Shown: positions 35,603 to 44,751, counted from the stretch's first letter. The stretch is 64,000 nt of DNA from Deltaproteobacteria bacterium (GCA_017644045.1 JAEPMI010000017.1:62001-126000), one strand, 5' to 3'. Numbers and translations: made by a program. Notes: a model not told the origin generated them from the letters alone.

Positions 35603-36136
35603 TCAGCCGCCGCGCGCGATGAACCCGGCCTTCTTCAGTCGGCGAATGAGCCGCCTCTCGATACTCACGCTCTCATCGCGGTGCATGCCCTGTAGGTGTG
35701 GGACCGGGATCAGCCGTATTCCGCGGTCCCGCACGTGCTTCGACGCCTTGTAGCCGCGCTTGTGGTTGGCGAACCGGTCCTCGGGCGAGAGCCCAGACTC
35801 GCCGACATACACACCAAACTGATCGCCGGGTTCAGACAGGAGCACCAAGTAGACGCAGCAGGAGCCCTCCGTGGAGGGTTCGAAGGTGGCGGCGATGCGG
35901 CGAACCTCGTCAAGCCACGATGTGGGTGGGCCTTCCGCCACCAATTCCTGAAAGCGCTGCTCGAGCAACGCCAGCAACTCCTTCGCTCGCTTCGTCGAAC
36001 GATGAAAGCGAAGCTCTGCCATGACCGTTTCGAGCTCGCGGCGGTCTCCTCGCTCCGCGGCCTCCAGGCCGAGGCGTTCCAACTCCGACGCTGAGCATCC
36101 GGCCCATGCTCGCTCCGCGTCGCTCAAGGCCTTCAT
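35603..36136 (-). CDS. GIY-YIG-like nuclease domain protein
   Basis: 177 residues from the ATG at 36136, which overlaps the helicase stop (ATGA); a longer in-frame start at 36190 lies inside the helicase gene. An N-terminal helical part of 90 residues precedes a GIY-YIG-like domain: strand CVYLVLL (94-100) for 'GIY', GVYVGES (108-114) for 'YIG', R121 after SPED, HKRGYKASKHVRDRGIRL, and a later E160. These are the key positions of GIY-YIG endonucleases, though the first motif is divergent. Last gene in the nuclease/helicase operon; probably cuts DNA. Confidence 0.7.
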   Translation of the reverse strand: MKALSDAERAWAGCSASELERLGLEAAERGDRRELETVMAELRFHRSTKRAKELLALLEQRFQELVAEGPPTSWLDEVRRIAATFEPSTEGSCCVYLVLLSEPGDQFGVYVGESGLSPEDRFANHKRGYKASKHVRDRGIRLIPVPHLQGMHRDESVSIERRLIRRLKKAGFIARGG

Positions 36137-37506
36137 CGACTGATCCGCATCTCCGACAGTGCGTCGAAGAACCGCTGGTGCGCGATCCATCCGTCGTGCT
36201 CCCGATCCTCCGTCACGCCCTTCGGCCGCTGGCCGCTGGGCTGGTGATCATCGAGCAGGTCGGGAACGCCGCCCCGACTGACCACGATACAGGCCTGCCG
36301 GTGCCGAGACGCCATCACGCACAGTCGGCCCGTATCCAGGTGGAACTCGGAGGCTTCCGCCCTACCCGACAACGGATGCCATACCAGCACGACGTCGAAC
36401 TCACGCCCCTGCAGGCGGTTGGCCGTGTCGACGACCGCGCTCGCGGCGGGTCCGGCCGAGAGCCGCTCCCGAACCCGGTCCCGCTGATCGCGGTGGGCCG
36501 TCGCCACGGCGATGCGGTCGGCCGTCAGCGGTGCCCCCTCGCTCAACTCGGGTGGCCACTGAGCGCGAACGTTCGCGTTGCGAGCTAGCAGCCGTTCCGC
36601 CAGGTGGCCCAGCGCATCGGCTACCTCCGGATCGTCCCGCAGCGTGAAGCGCGCGGGCAACTCGAGCAGGGCCCATCCGTGTTGGGCAGCCACGTCCAGA
36701 GCTCGGTCGGTGGTCGACGCGTCGCCTGCGGAGAGCGTGAGGCGACGGTCGCCTTCGACAGCCACGGCGCGGAAAGGCAGCTCGGGGTAGAAGCACTGCT
36801 GGACCACCGAGGCCGCGCGCTCATCCAAACGAAGGGACGCCGGTAGCACGTGGGTCGATGCCTCGACCCCGCTGAGTGCCGCGACCGCTTTCGGACCGGG
36901 CGTCACTGCCGAGGCTTCGATGCCATCCCAGCGGGCCGTCTCGATCTCGGTGAACGGGTCGAGCTGTCCCGGGTCCCCGACGAGGGCGAGTGAGTCCATC
37001 AGACGGCCGAAGCGAAAGAGCGCTCCAGCCGGCATCTGATAGGCCTCATCCACGATGCCAACGGCGAAGCGTCGATCGATCCGTTGGTTGCGCAGTCTCG
37101 TGCTGGCGTGATGCCCCCACTTGGCCGCGACCCCGACCACGACCGTAGGCTCCTGCACTTCCTTCGTCTTCTGCAGAACGCGGACGGCCTTCGACTGCCC
37201 AGCCTGCGCAAGCTCGGTCCCGAACTGGGCGCTCGCCTTCTTCGACGGCCATATCCCGACGCGGCCCCTCTTCAGCTCAGCCGCCAAACCCAACGCGAGG
37301 TCGGCAAGCTGCGCGTTGGTCTGAACGGCCACCATCATCGGCGTATCCGCCTCGAGCGCCGCCGCGATCGCCCGCTTGATCAGCCGCGTCTTTCCAGCAC
37401 CAGGCGGCGCTTCGACTCGCACCAGCTGTGTCTCTCCGGCGAGCGTGGCTCCCACCACCTGCTCGATGACCAGTTCGGACTTCCGAGCGAGCTTCGAGTC
37501 AGGCAC
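36133..37506 (-). CDS. Superfamily 1 (UvrD/Upf1-like) helicase
   Basis: 457 residues from a GTG. Walker A APPGAGKTRL (GAGKT 36-40), motif Ia-like MMVAVQTNAQLADLA, Walker B VGIVDEAYQM (about 150), motif III LALVGDPGQLDPF, motif V/VI region AVVDTANRLQGREFDVVLVW and VMASRHRQACIVVSRGG. This is a compact SF1B (Dna2/Upf1 group) helicase core. The only odd point is its short length, with no accessory domains. It sits between an unknown gene and a GIY-YIG gene; with the Cas4-like gene two positions upstream it forms a helicase-nuclease set acting on DNA or RNA. Confidence 0.85.
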   Translation of the reverse strand: MPDSKLARKSELVIEQVVGATLAGETQLVRVEAPPGAGKTRLIKRAIAAALEADTPMMVAVQTNAQLADLALGLAAELKRGRVGIWPSKKASAQFGTELAQAGQSKAVRVLQKTKEVQEPTVVVGVAAKWGHHASTRLRNQRIDRRFAVGIVDEAYQMPAGALFRFGRLMDSLALVGDPGQLDPFTEIETARWDGIEASAVTPGPKAVAALSGVEASTHVLPASLRLDERAASVVQQCFYPELPFRAVAVEGDRRLTLSAGDASTTDRALDVAAQHGWALLELPARFTLRDDPEVADALGHLAERLLARNANVRAQWPPELSEGAPLTADRIAVATAHRDQRDRVRERLSAGPAASAVVDTANRLQGREFDVVLVWHPLSGRAEASEFHLDTGRLCVMASRHRQACIVVSRGGVPDLLDDHQPSGQRPKGVTEDREHDGWIAHQRFFDALSEMRISR

Positions 37507-38914
37507 GGGCGCCTCCGAGCATCCATGGCGTCTTGGGGAAGCCGAAGGACTCGTAGGAGCTCTCCTGTTTCACCAATGCCACCGGTTGGCCGACCGCGAG
37601 CTCGTCATTCAGCGCCTTGCGAGCGATCGAGTGGCCGTTGGCGGAGCGCAAGCGCACTCGGGTGCCATCGCCGGTACTCTCGAACGACAAGACCTCGAAC
37701 GCCACCGACTTCTCACGATCCCACAGCAACTCGAAAGTCACCTCTCCGCGTGGGCGCCAGGGGCCGGGTACCGTGACGTCGAGATCGATTCGGGCCGATC
37801 GCTTCTTGGTCACCTTCACCATCGAGACCTCGGCTGCTGTGATCGTCCCGTCGAGCGCTTCACCGTCAGAGGCTGCGACGGCGCGAACCAGAGCGTCGGT
37901 GGCTCGAGCATCCTGGCGCACCTTGCGGAGCGTCTCCTCGGCATCATCGAGCAGCAGGATGCTCCGCGCGAGGCTGTCCTTCGCAGCGAAGCGACCGCCC
38001 TTTTCCAGATAGGCATGGTGGCGCTCGAAGGCCGCACGCTCCGAGTCGGCGCGGTCGGCGAGCACGCTCGGAATCGGAGGAATGGCACGCAGAGCTTCCA
38101 AGAGTGCCCAGGTCGCGTCGTACGAGCGGGAGAGCAGCGGGTGGAGCAGGGATGCGATGGTCGCCCGACAGTCCTCCCGGTCAGACTTCCCTCGTGCTTT
38201 CCCGTACCCCTCGATGGCCGGCTGCAGGAGCTTCTCGTCGAACTCCGGCATGGTGAGGGTACCGCCCGGCTCGTACTCAACGCGGTGCGCAGCGGCGATC
38301 GCGTCGCCCGGGCTGGCCAGGCAGGCTTCGACGGCGAGCAGATGCGCCGACTCGGCTTGGGCTAGTGGCAGCGTCCAGTGCACGCCGACGGCCTTCGTCG
38401 CAACCAGCAGCGCGCTGTCCCACGGCGCGAGCTCATGGCGGTCGAGAAAGTACTGGAGCCAGCCCCCAGCACGTCTGAGCACCGGTGGGGAATCGTCTGG
38501 TGCATGGGTCAAGCGGTACGCCACCTTGCGCAGAAAAGTCACCGCCGCAGGGGTCGACAGAACCAGCTGAGCCGGCGCGGGAGTGCGGGTACCGCCGTCC
38601 GAAGTGGTGGCACTGGCGAGATTCGCCGCAATCGGGTCCAGCCATGCGCACACGGCCTCGGCCAGCTGTTCGAGGCCCTGCCAGGCCTCGTCCCGGTCCC
38701 GCGGCTCGGGGACCACGACCATCGTTTCGATGCTGGGTCCGCGCCCCCAAGCGAACGCGAGGGGTGCCCCGTCTTCACCCGCGAGCGCCATCGGAACCAG
38801 GACCATCGGCGCGTCGGCAACCCGCACGTGCCGGGCACAGGTGCTGCGTACGGCGGCCTTCGCGACGAACGCCTCCGCCGCAAGCACTGCCATCGCATCG
38901 GCACTCAGGTACAT
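37499..38914 (-). CDS. Unknown protein in the helicase-nuclease operon
   Basis: 471 residues from the ATG at 38914 (MYLSADAMAVLAAEAFVAKA). Helical N-terminal and middle parts; the C-terminal third is beta-rich (RSARIDLDVTVPGPWRPRGE, VTFELLWDREKSVAFEVLSF, VRLRSANGHSIARKALND), which could be an OB or Ig-like domain. No motif is recognised. It overlaps the Cas4-like gene by 10 bases and the helicase by 8, so it is a fixed component of the operon, perhaps the target-recognition subunit; that is a guess. Confidence 0.6.
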   Translation of the reverse strand: MYLSADAMAVLAAEAFVAKAAVRSTCARHVRVADAPMVLVPMALAGEDGAPLAFAWGRGPSIETMVVVPEPRDRDEAWQGLEQLAEAVCAWLDPIAANLASATTSDGGTRTPAPAQLVLSTPAAVTFLRKVAYRLTHAPDDSPPVLRRAGGWLQYFLDRHELAPWDSALLVATKAVGVHWTLPLAQAESAHLLAVEACLASPGDAIAAAHRVEYEPGGTLTMPEFDEKLLQPAIEGYGKARGKSDREDCRATIASLLHPLLSRSYDATWALLEALRAIPPIPSVLADRADSERAAFERHHAYLEKGGRFAAKDSLARSILLLDDAEETLRKVRQDARATDALVRAVAASDGEALDGTITAAEVSMVKVTKKRSARIDLDVTVPGPWRPRGEVTFELLWDREKSVAFEVLSFESTGDGTRVRLRSANGHSIARKALNDELAVGQPVALVKQESSYESFGFPKTPWMLGGARA

Positions 38915-40044
38915 CGGGTCCTCGCAGCATCGATGCGCATTCGGAGTGCTCCGAGCCGCTCAGAGATCTCTGCTTCTGCGGGAGTGGTTGGCTGCAGCTC
39001 CCTTTTGATCAAAGCGTGGGCGCGTACGAGGTCGCCGGCTCCGTGCAAGAGCTCCGACACCGGAGAGCCGTAGTAGGCGGGATCGCCCGATGCGCTCGAT
39101 GCCTCCCGGCACTGAAGCGCCATGGCGCACCCCGAGAGGCAGAACCCGGGCGCGTATCGCACGGGCACGCTGCCGAGGACGCTGGCGTCGTCCAGCCGGC
39201 CGTCCTGCGGAACGAGCTGGAGCACTTCCGCGACCAACTGAGGACCTCGGTCCACGGCGCGTCGGACCCGCTCTACCTCGCGGCGAATCTCTTCCACTCC
39301 AGCGATGCCGAACATCGAGTGCGCGCGGCGAAGGACGACGACGGCATCCCCCGGTGTCTCCACCGACAGGCCATCGACCCGAGCAGCCTGCTCGAGCGCG
39401 AGCGCATAGACCGCCAACTGCAGCCGCGTCTGTGCGAGGTCGTGAAGGTCGGTCCGGTGACCATGGTCGACGAACGCCTTGATCTCGACCAACAGCAGCT
39501 CAGGTTCCTCGTTGCGACCAGCTGGGAGCAGGAGGAGCCCGTCGGGCTCGAGGTCGCGCTCCGAGCCGAACACCTGGAAGCGAAAGCGTGGATGCAAGAC
39601 CAGCATCGGCTCTCCGAGCTCGCCCTCCATGCAGCGCCGCATCGACTCACTGGTGCGCTTCCGTCGGGCCAGAGAGACATCCCCCGATGACGGCCGGGAC
39701 TTCCACGGAACCAGGACGTCCAAGTCCTCGACGGCCAACGCATCCGGACTCTCGAGCACATCCGGCAATGCCTTCGCCAACGCTTCCCTCAAGCGCGCCG
39801 CACCATCGCGCCGGAGCACCAGCTCGAACTGATTCCCAGCGTTGATCGCGAACGGGCTCTGCCCGGACGGAGGCATTGGTCCCAGCAGCTTGGCGGCTGC
39901 ATCGGCATTTGCTCCGACGACCGCGAGCGTACGGCGGCGAGCGCACCGAGTACGAACCGTGATGGCTAGGTCGCGGGCCGTATTGGATGCCGGGGGGAGC
40001 GAGCCGCGGAGACTCGGCAGGTCGTCGTTGCTCGGCTCACTCAC
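38905..40044 (-). CDS. Cas4/RecB-like PD-(D/E)XK nuclease with Cys cluster
   Basis: 379 residues from a GTG. Nuclease core: LEPDGLLLLP (D168), ELLLVEIKAFVDHG (E187-I-K189), then DLAQTRLQLAVYALALEQ (QxxxY-like motif). Near the C-terminus, GFCLSGCAMALQC gives C302, C306 and C312; together with C34 they could hold a 4Fe-4S cluster as in Cas4/AddB enzymes. The spacing of the last three cysteines is unusual. Family role: DNA end processing. First gene of the operon 40044 to 35603, transcribed from the TGACAGCT-type element. Confidence 0.78.
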   Translation of the reverse strand: MSEPSNDDLPSLRGSLPPASNTARDLAITVRTRCARRRTLAVVGANADAAAKLLGPMPPSGQSPFAINAGNQFELVLRRDGAARLREALAKALPDVLESPDALAVEDLDVLVPWKSRPSSGDVSLARRKRTSESMRRCMEGELGEPMLVLHPRFRFQVFGSERDLEPDGLLLLPAGRNEEPELLLVEIKAFVDHGHRTDLHDLAQTRLQLAVYALALEQAARVDGLSVETPGDAVVVLRRAHSMFGIAGVEEIRREVERVRRAVDRGPQLVAEVLQLVPQDGRLDDASVLGSVPVRYAPGFCLSGCAMALQCREASSASGDPAYYGSPVSELLHGAGDLVRAHALIKRELQPTTPAEAEISERLGALRMRIDAARTRCT

Positions 40045-40049
40045 GCCTC

Positions 40050-40079
40050 AAGAGTCCCGAAGGTGTGGCCGAGCTGTCA
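40050..40079 (-). promoter_or_regulatory. Island promoter element, TGACAGCT variant, nuclease operon
   Basis: Minus strand: TTGACAGCT, 14 bases, GGACTCTT. The second block ends five bases before the GTG at 40044. Block 1 also contains TTGACA, so a sigma-70 reading is possible, but the -10 area is not TATAAT-like. Confidence 0.5.
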
Positions 40080-40094
40080 ATCGAGATTCAGGTG

Positions 40095-41879
40095 TCAGTA
40101 GCGCCAGAAGCGCGCAATGGCTTCAGGGAGCGGAGAAGCGACACCAACGGCTTTCTCGATGCGGGCGATATCCTTCGCTCCTCGAGGCACAACACAGAGC
40201 TGTTCCAATGCGGCTTCACACTCGTTCGCGGCGCCGTCCCGTAGACCGCGGTCCAGGCGAACCAGGGCAGCAACGAACCCACTGCTTGCCGCCCCCTGAG
40301 CCGCGATCTCCGTGGCACGCACCCGAGCCTTTTCGGCTGCCGCCTCTTCTCCCACACGGTCGAGTGCCAGCGCGCGCCAACGGGCCATGCTGCCCTGAAC
40401 GTGCCAGCGGGTGGCAGCCAGACGCTGAGCGAACCCTTCGTACTCGTCGAGTGCTCTCTCGGCTTGGCCGGTCTGCACGAGCGCCCGAACGATGGCTACG
40501 GTCAGGAACCCCTGGCTCCCGACATCGAGCTTCGGCTCGTTTCGCAGTCGGCGGACCTGGTCTCCCAGGAGCTGCTCCAGCTCATCCTTGCGACCGGTGT
40601 CACTGAGGACGCGGACCAGCTCACAGGCAGGAAAGCTCGCCGCTGCGTGCTCCCCGATCTCGAACCATCCGTCGATCGCCGCTCGAAGATCCGCAGCGGC
40701 CGTGTCCCAGTCGTGCCACGCGGCATGAGCTCGCCCCAGCGCACCGAGCAGCATGAAGTCGCCGCGAGACTGGTCGAGTGGCTCGAGGAGCTCGGCTCGC
40801 GCCTGGTCAGCGACGGCGCGCCAGTCGTCTTCGACAGCATCGGCGGCGGCTTGGACCGAATGAGCCAGCAGCCTCATCCGGACAGGGCGGCGCCTCTCGC
40901 GCCACCAATCCTCGCCGAGCGCGATCGGCTTGGCGCGGCCGATGTGCCGTTCGGCGATGGTCGCTGCGAGATCACCGAGGCGTCGTGCCTCGGGATCTCG
41001 CGCGGCAGATGCCACCGCGCGTGCCGTGAGTGCAAACCCCTCCCAGTCCTGAAGGAGGTGCGTATTTCCCAGGGCCAGCTCGAATAGCCCGCGCGCCGCT
41101 CGGTCGGCCTCGGAGGGGTTCGCCTGCCACCGTGTTCGGAGGTCCGCGAAGAGTGTCGGAAACGCGTGGCTGACCACTTCGTCGATGTGGGAGACAGGAA
41201 TGAGCTCCAGGTCTGGGAGCCCAACGGCTGAAGCGAGCCGCTTTGCTTCACTCACCTGGGGCTCAGCCACGAGAAAGCGCCGCACGCCAGGTGCCCAATC
41301 GCGAATGACCTCGAGCTTGGCTCGTAGGCCTTCCACCGCACCGACTCTCCCTTCGCCGTCGAGTGTGGCGGACGCGAGCACGTCGGTCGGTCCTGGCTCG
41401 TCGGAGAGCAACGACACGTGCGCAATCGCCGCAGCGACTCCGAGGGACCGGCCTTCGATGGTCTCATCCTGACCGGAGCCGAACCGCCCCAGCAGCTCGG
41501 CACACCAACGGCCGCCCGCCTGCAGACGCTCGGGTCTGGCGAGCGCGGCCACGTCGCGGGCGATGACGCTTCGAGCAACCTCGACGGCTTCCGTCGCTAC
41601 CGGCCCCAACGGCACGTTGTGCGACGGGGTTGCCATGCTCAGCCGCCACAAGGCCGAGCCACCGGTACGGGCGGTCACGAAGACCGCCTCCCCCACTCTC
41701 GGTGTGGGCCGTTCTACACTCAAGACCTGGCTCAGTTGCTGAGCGACGGCGGGGTCGGTCGGCCAACAATGCGCAGCCTTGAGAGCTCGCCGGACCTGGG
41801 ACTTTGCGGGCACGTCCGAGGACTGCGTGATCTGATGGACCTTGCTTCCAACAGCTCTCACGTCGCGCCCAGCCACCAC
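40095..41879 (-). CDS. Lon-like serine-lysine protease fused to TPR-type repeats
   Basis: 594 residues from a GTG at 41879. Residues about 95-225 match the Lon (S16) proteolytic domain: EGRSLGVAAAIAHVSLLSDE with candidate nucleophile S145, DVLASATLDGEGRVGAVEGL, RAKLEVI with K188, then RFLVAEPQ. S145 and K188 are 43 residues apart, the same as S679/K722 of E. coli Lon. There is no AAA+ ATPase domain. From about 230 to the end it is TPR-like helical repeats (DFMLLGALGRAHAAWHDWDT). Overlaps the preceding gene by 22 bases. Likely a switchable protease acting on a partner protein. Confidence 0.8.
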   Translation of the reverse strand: MVAGRDVRAVGSKVHQITQSSDVPAKSQVRRALKAAHCWPTDPAVAQQLSQVLSVERPTPRVGEAVFVTARTGGSALWRLSMATPSHNVPLGPVATEAVEVARSVIARDVAALARPERLQAGGRWCAELLGRFGSGQDETIEGRSLGVAAAIAHVSLLSDEPGPTDVLASATLDGEGRVGAVEGLRAKLEVIRDWAPGVRRFLVAEPQVSEAKRLASAVGLPDLELIPVSHIDEVVSHAFPTLFADLRTRWQANPSEADRAARGLFELALGNTHLLQDWEGFALTARAVASAARDPEARRLGDLAATIAERHIGRAKPIALGEDWWRERRRPVRMRLLAHSVQAAADAVEDDWRAVADQARAELLEPLDQSRGDFMLLGALGRAHAAWHDWDTAAADLRAAIDGWFEIGEHAAASFPACELVRVLSDTGRKDELEQLLGDQVRRLRNEPKLDVGSQGFLTVAIVRALVQTGQAERALDEYEGFAQRLAATRWHVQGSMARWRALALDRVGEEAAAEKARVRATEIAAQGAASSGFVAALVRLDRGLRDGAANECEAALEQLCVVPRGAKDIARIEKAVGVASPLPEAIARFWRY

Positions 41880-42910
41880 CGGGGAAGCGGCTCCGTATGG
41901 GCCAGAGCCACCCGCTGCTCCCGACCGAACGCCCGTTCGAAGGTTGCCCCCCCGTCCAAGAGAGCGGTGATGTGACTCTGAAGCTCGTCATCGACATGAC
42001 GAAGCACGACGTCGAGCCGCTCGGCGGCACCGACCGTTCGGAGCGCCACTGCCACAGATTCCAGGCTGTCGCGTCCAACGAGCACGCCGGCTGCGGCAGC
42101 TCGCGCCAGCTCGTCACTGCGAGCGTACATCTCGCCCACCAGCTCTGCGTTTTGGACCAGGAGCTGCGCGTGGTCCGCTGCCCTCGCAGCGACCCGAAAG
42201 GTCACGTCCTCCCCCAGACCGCCGACCCATGTCTCGACGGCGGCAGCGATACCCGGCTCGCCGCGAAGCATTCTCTGGATATCGCCGGCCCGAGCTTCCT
42301 TGCTAGTGGGTGCCCACCCGCGAAGTAGGAGCCCCACCGCCGCGACTCGGTCCACGGCGGCTCCTGACTCCACGAGCTCCATGAACGAAGAAGACAGCCA
42401 GGGAGCGACCTCACGCGGGCCGGCCAGCTCCTCGAGCGATGGCGGCGGCACGAAGAGCGCAGGCAGCGCTTCGGGGAGCTCCCACTGCACGCGGCTGGAT
42501 GGCTCGGTCGCGAAGACCGAAACGCTCTCGGCGCCCAATCGAGCCACGTACACCAAGCCGTTCACGTCGAGGCGAACGAGCGCCTGCTCCCAGCGGGCGT
42601 CCACGATCCGCTCCTCCTCTTCCCAGGTGCCTTCGACACCGGAGACCAGATCCGCGGTCCAGTCGACGCGGTAGATTCCGGCGGCGCCCAACCACCGCTT
42701 GACCTGCGGGAGCTCGACCTTGTCAGAGACCGGGTCGAAATCGGGCTGCTCGCTGAGGAGTGTCTTGGTGACTTCCTGAAAGCTGGGAGCAGAGCCCGCG
42801 AAAGCGCGACCGACGGTCGAGGGCGGGGCGGGCTTCTCCTCTACGAGCTCCACGTCCGCGTCATCGGCAATGCCCAACAGCACGCGCTCTTCTGGTGTGA
42901 GATCAGCCAT
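41858..42910 (-). CDS. Unknown protein upstream of and coupled to the Lon-like protease
   Basis: 350 residues from the ATG at 42910, which follows GGAGGT. The first 160 residues are alpha/beta (IYRVDWTADLVSGVEGTWEE, NGLVYVARLGAESVSVFATE), the rest helical with repeat-like segments (ADHAQLLVQNAELVGEMYAR, SDELARAAAAGVLV). No catalytic motif found. Its 22-bp overlap with the protease suggests that the two proteins interact; it might be the protease substrate or regulator. Directly behind promoter copy 3. Confidence 0.6.
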   Translation of the reverse strand: MADLTPEERVLLGIADDADVELVEEKPAPPSTVGRAFAGSAPSFQEVTKTLLSEQPDFDPVSDKVELPQVKRWLGAAGIYRVDWTADLVSGVEGTWEEEERIVDARWEQALVRLDVNGLVYVARLGAESVSVFATEPSSRVQWELPEALPALFVPPPSLEELAGPREVAPWLSSSFMELVESGAAVDRVAAVGLLLRGWAPTSKEARAGDIQRMLRGEPGIAAAVETWVGGLGEDVTFRVAARAADHAQLLVQNAELVGEMYARSDELARAAAAGVLVGRDSLESVAVALRTVGAAERLDVVLRHVDDELQSHITALLDGGATFERAFGREQRVALAHTEPLPRWWLGAT

Positions 42911-42929
42911 GGCTCATACCTCCACGGTC

Positions 42930-42959
42930 AAGAGACGGGCCGGGGTCGAGGATCTGACA
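42930..42959 (-). promoter_or_regulatory. Island promoter element, copy 3
   Basis: Minus strand: TGTCAGAT, 14 bases, CGTCTCTT. The leader to the ATG at 42910 is 19 bases and contains GGAGGT. The element lies 11 bases beyond the stop of the sigma-like gene. Confidence 0.7.
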
Positions 42960-42970
42960 CGTCGCGCCCC

Positions 42971-43639
42971 TCATCCGTCCGTCTTCCTACGCTTGAGCCA
43001 GCCGATATAGGCTCTGGCCAGGTGAGCCGCCTGCTCGTCCATCTCGCCGGCCTGCTGTAGAAACCCAATCATCTCCAGTAGTTTCTTGCGACTCCGCTCG
43101 TGCCGCTTGAACAGCGCATCGCGCGCCTTGATTCGGGCACCTTCATCGAGCGCCGGATCCAAGAGGTCCCCTGCTTGCTGGTCCGTACTGGCTAAGTCGA
43201 CCATCTCTGCAAACGATTCGCGGAGCACGGTCTCCGACCGAGGCCACCGCACGATGCTGGCCTCCAGCACACGGGTGGCATGGCGCTCGGCGTCCTCGAG
43301 CAGGCCAATGTGGTCTTCGGTTGGTGGTTCCGCTGCAATCTGCTCAGGGAGCTCACCACCCTCGCGGTTCCGCTCGATGTGCTGGTAGGCGCTGCGTACC
43401 GCGCGCTTCGCGTACTGGTGTGCTCCTCCCTCGTGGTCGGTGCGCAGGGGCGAGGTCTCGAAGCTACGGAGGAGCCGCCAGAGTGCGTCCTGAACCGCTT
43501 CCTCCTGCTTCCACGGTGGCGCCCCAGGGCGAAGCGAGCGGGCGATCCCCTCGAGCGCTGGAATCAGGACGCGACCAGCCTCTTGTCGATCGCCCTCTTC
43601 CACCCTGGAAAGGACCCGCATCGCGGTCAGCAGGGTCAT
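42971..43639 (-). CDS. ECF-like sigma factor (divergent)
   Basis: 222 residues from the ATG at 43639, which overlaps the DUF3800 stop (ATGA). Residues about 20-92 resemble sigma-70 region 2: LIPALEGIARSLRPG, KQEEAVQDALWRLLRSFETS, HQYAKRAVRSAYQHIERN. Residues 125-192 could be a degenerate region 4, ending in ARDALFKRHERSRKKLLEMI. Region 2 fits well, region 4 only loosely, so it may be a divergent ECF-type factor or a sigma-derived DNA-binding protein. It sits beside seven or eight copies of an ECF-style promoter, which makes it the best candidate for their recognition factor. Confidence 0.6.
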   Translation of the reverse strand: MTLLTAMRVLSRVEEGDRQEAGRVLIPALEGIARSLRPGAPPWKQEEAVQDALWRLLRSFETSPLRTDHEGGAHQYAKRAVRSAYQHIERNREGGELPEQIAAEPPTEDHIGLLEDAERHATRVLEASIVRWPRSETVLRESFAEMVDLASTDQQAGDLLDPALDEGARIKARDALFKRHERSRKKLLEMIGFLQQAGEMDEQAAHLARAYIGWLKRRKTDG

Positions 43640-44751
43640 CGCTTGCCCACCACGGCGGCCCACGCTCGGGCCTGCTCGCCGGCCCAACGGGGAGAAGTCC
43701 GCCCCAAGCGCGGCCGCTCGGCCGGGTCAGCCGGCCCGGCCTCTTCGAGCCACTGTCGTGCTCGAGCGTCATGGGCGACTGCGGGCAGCACGACCCCGCT
43801 CCAGCGCCGAGCATTCGTCTGCGGAAAGAGCTTCACCCGAGGCGCAATGTCCGCCACTAGGCTCTCCCAGCTACGGTCCAGTCCAAGCGGGAAGCGCAGC
43901 TGGTTCGCCAGGATGTCCGCTAGTACCACCCCTGCTTTCACGTGACGGTCAAACGTCGTCACGAGCTCGAGCGGGACGAGCCGCGCAGCCGCGTCACCAC
44001 CTGCCGTCCCAACCTGGACGGACTCACGAGCCAAGCGTGCTGCCTCGACGATGTGCTTCGCGTTCAGCGGAATGGACCGGCCCAGTCGCGGCTCGTTCGT
44101 GTGCCGGGTGGCCACGCGGAACCGGATGGAGCGGGGGGCCCCTGGTTCCTCGAGCAAACCAAGGATGCGCTCGAGGAGGGCGACCAGGCAGCTGCGGTAG
44201 GCATCATCTGGATTGGTCCCATCGCCAGGCACGGCCGCGGCGGCGATGAAGACGTCGTTCGCCCCATACGCTTCGTACAGCCCTCGAGTGACCCGGAAGA
44301 GGCCGTCTCGCTGCTCGTCAGCGAGCTCCCGGGCCTGAGCGTAGGCGCCGGGCGCGTGGACCTTCAACCAGCCATCGCAGGCCTCGAGCTCCTCCCTCGA
44401 GGGCTCGGTCCCCCCATCGACCTCCTTCAAGAACGCACCCACGACCGGGTCATCGGCCGGAGCAGACCGCAGCACTCGGACCGCAGGCTCACAGCGCTCG
44501 AGAACCTCCGGCGGTGTGTCCTCTCGAGACATGCACAGCACAACGCGATAGCTTGCGAGGTTGAGGGTTGTCATATGGGGCGGCCAGGGAACCCCAAGAA
44601 GGCAGGACTCGATGTCGCTTCGAAGCTGGTTCTCGAACCCGGCCGACTCGCGATCCCGAATCACGAGTCCAACCACACAAGAACACCTGTCGTTCTCGAA
44701 GTCGCCCGACTCGTCGACGTAGAGAACCCACTCTTCCCCCCGCTGCGCCAT
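43636..44751 (-). CDS. DUF3800 family protein
   Basis: 371 residues from the ATG at 44751 (MAQRGEEWVLYVDESGDFEN). The DESGD signature at 13-17 starts the DUF3800 domain, a presumed RNase H-like fold. FDRHVKAGVVLADILANQLR near the C-terminus is the second conserved block with Asp. The frame is open upstream but the DESG strand is normally within 10-15 residues of the start. DUF3800 genes are frequent in defence islands; activity is not proven. Operon: this gene, then the sigma-like gene. Confidence 0.8.
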   Translation of the reverse strand: MAQRGEEWVLYVDESGDFENDRCSCVVGLVIRDRESAGFENQLRSDIESCLLGVPWPPHMTTLNLASYRVVLCMSREDTPPEVLERCEPAVRVLRSAPADDPVVGAFLKEVDGGTEPSREELEACDGWLKVHAPGAYAQARELADEQRDGLFRVTRGLYEAYGANDVFIAAAAVPGDGTNPDDAYRSCLVALLERILGLLEEPGAPRSIRFRVATRHTNEPRLGRSIPLNAKHIVEAARLARESVQVGTAGGDAAARLVPLELVTTFDRHVKAGVVLADILANQLRFPLGLDRSWESLVADIAPRVKLFPQTNARRWSGVVLPAVAHDARARQWLEEAGPADPAERPRLGRTSPRWAGEQARAWAAVVGKR

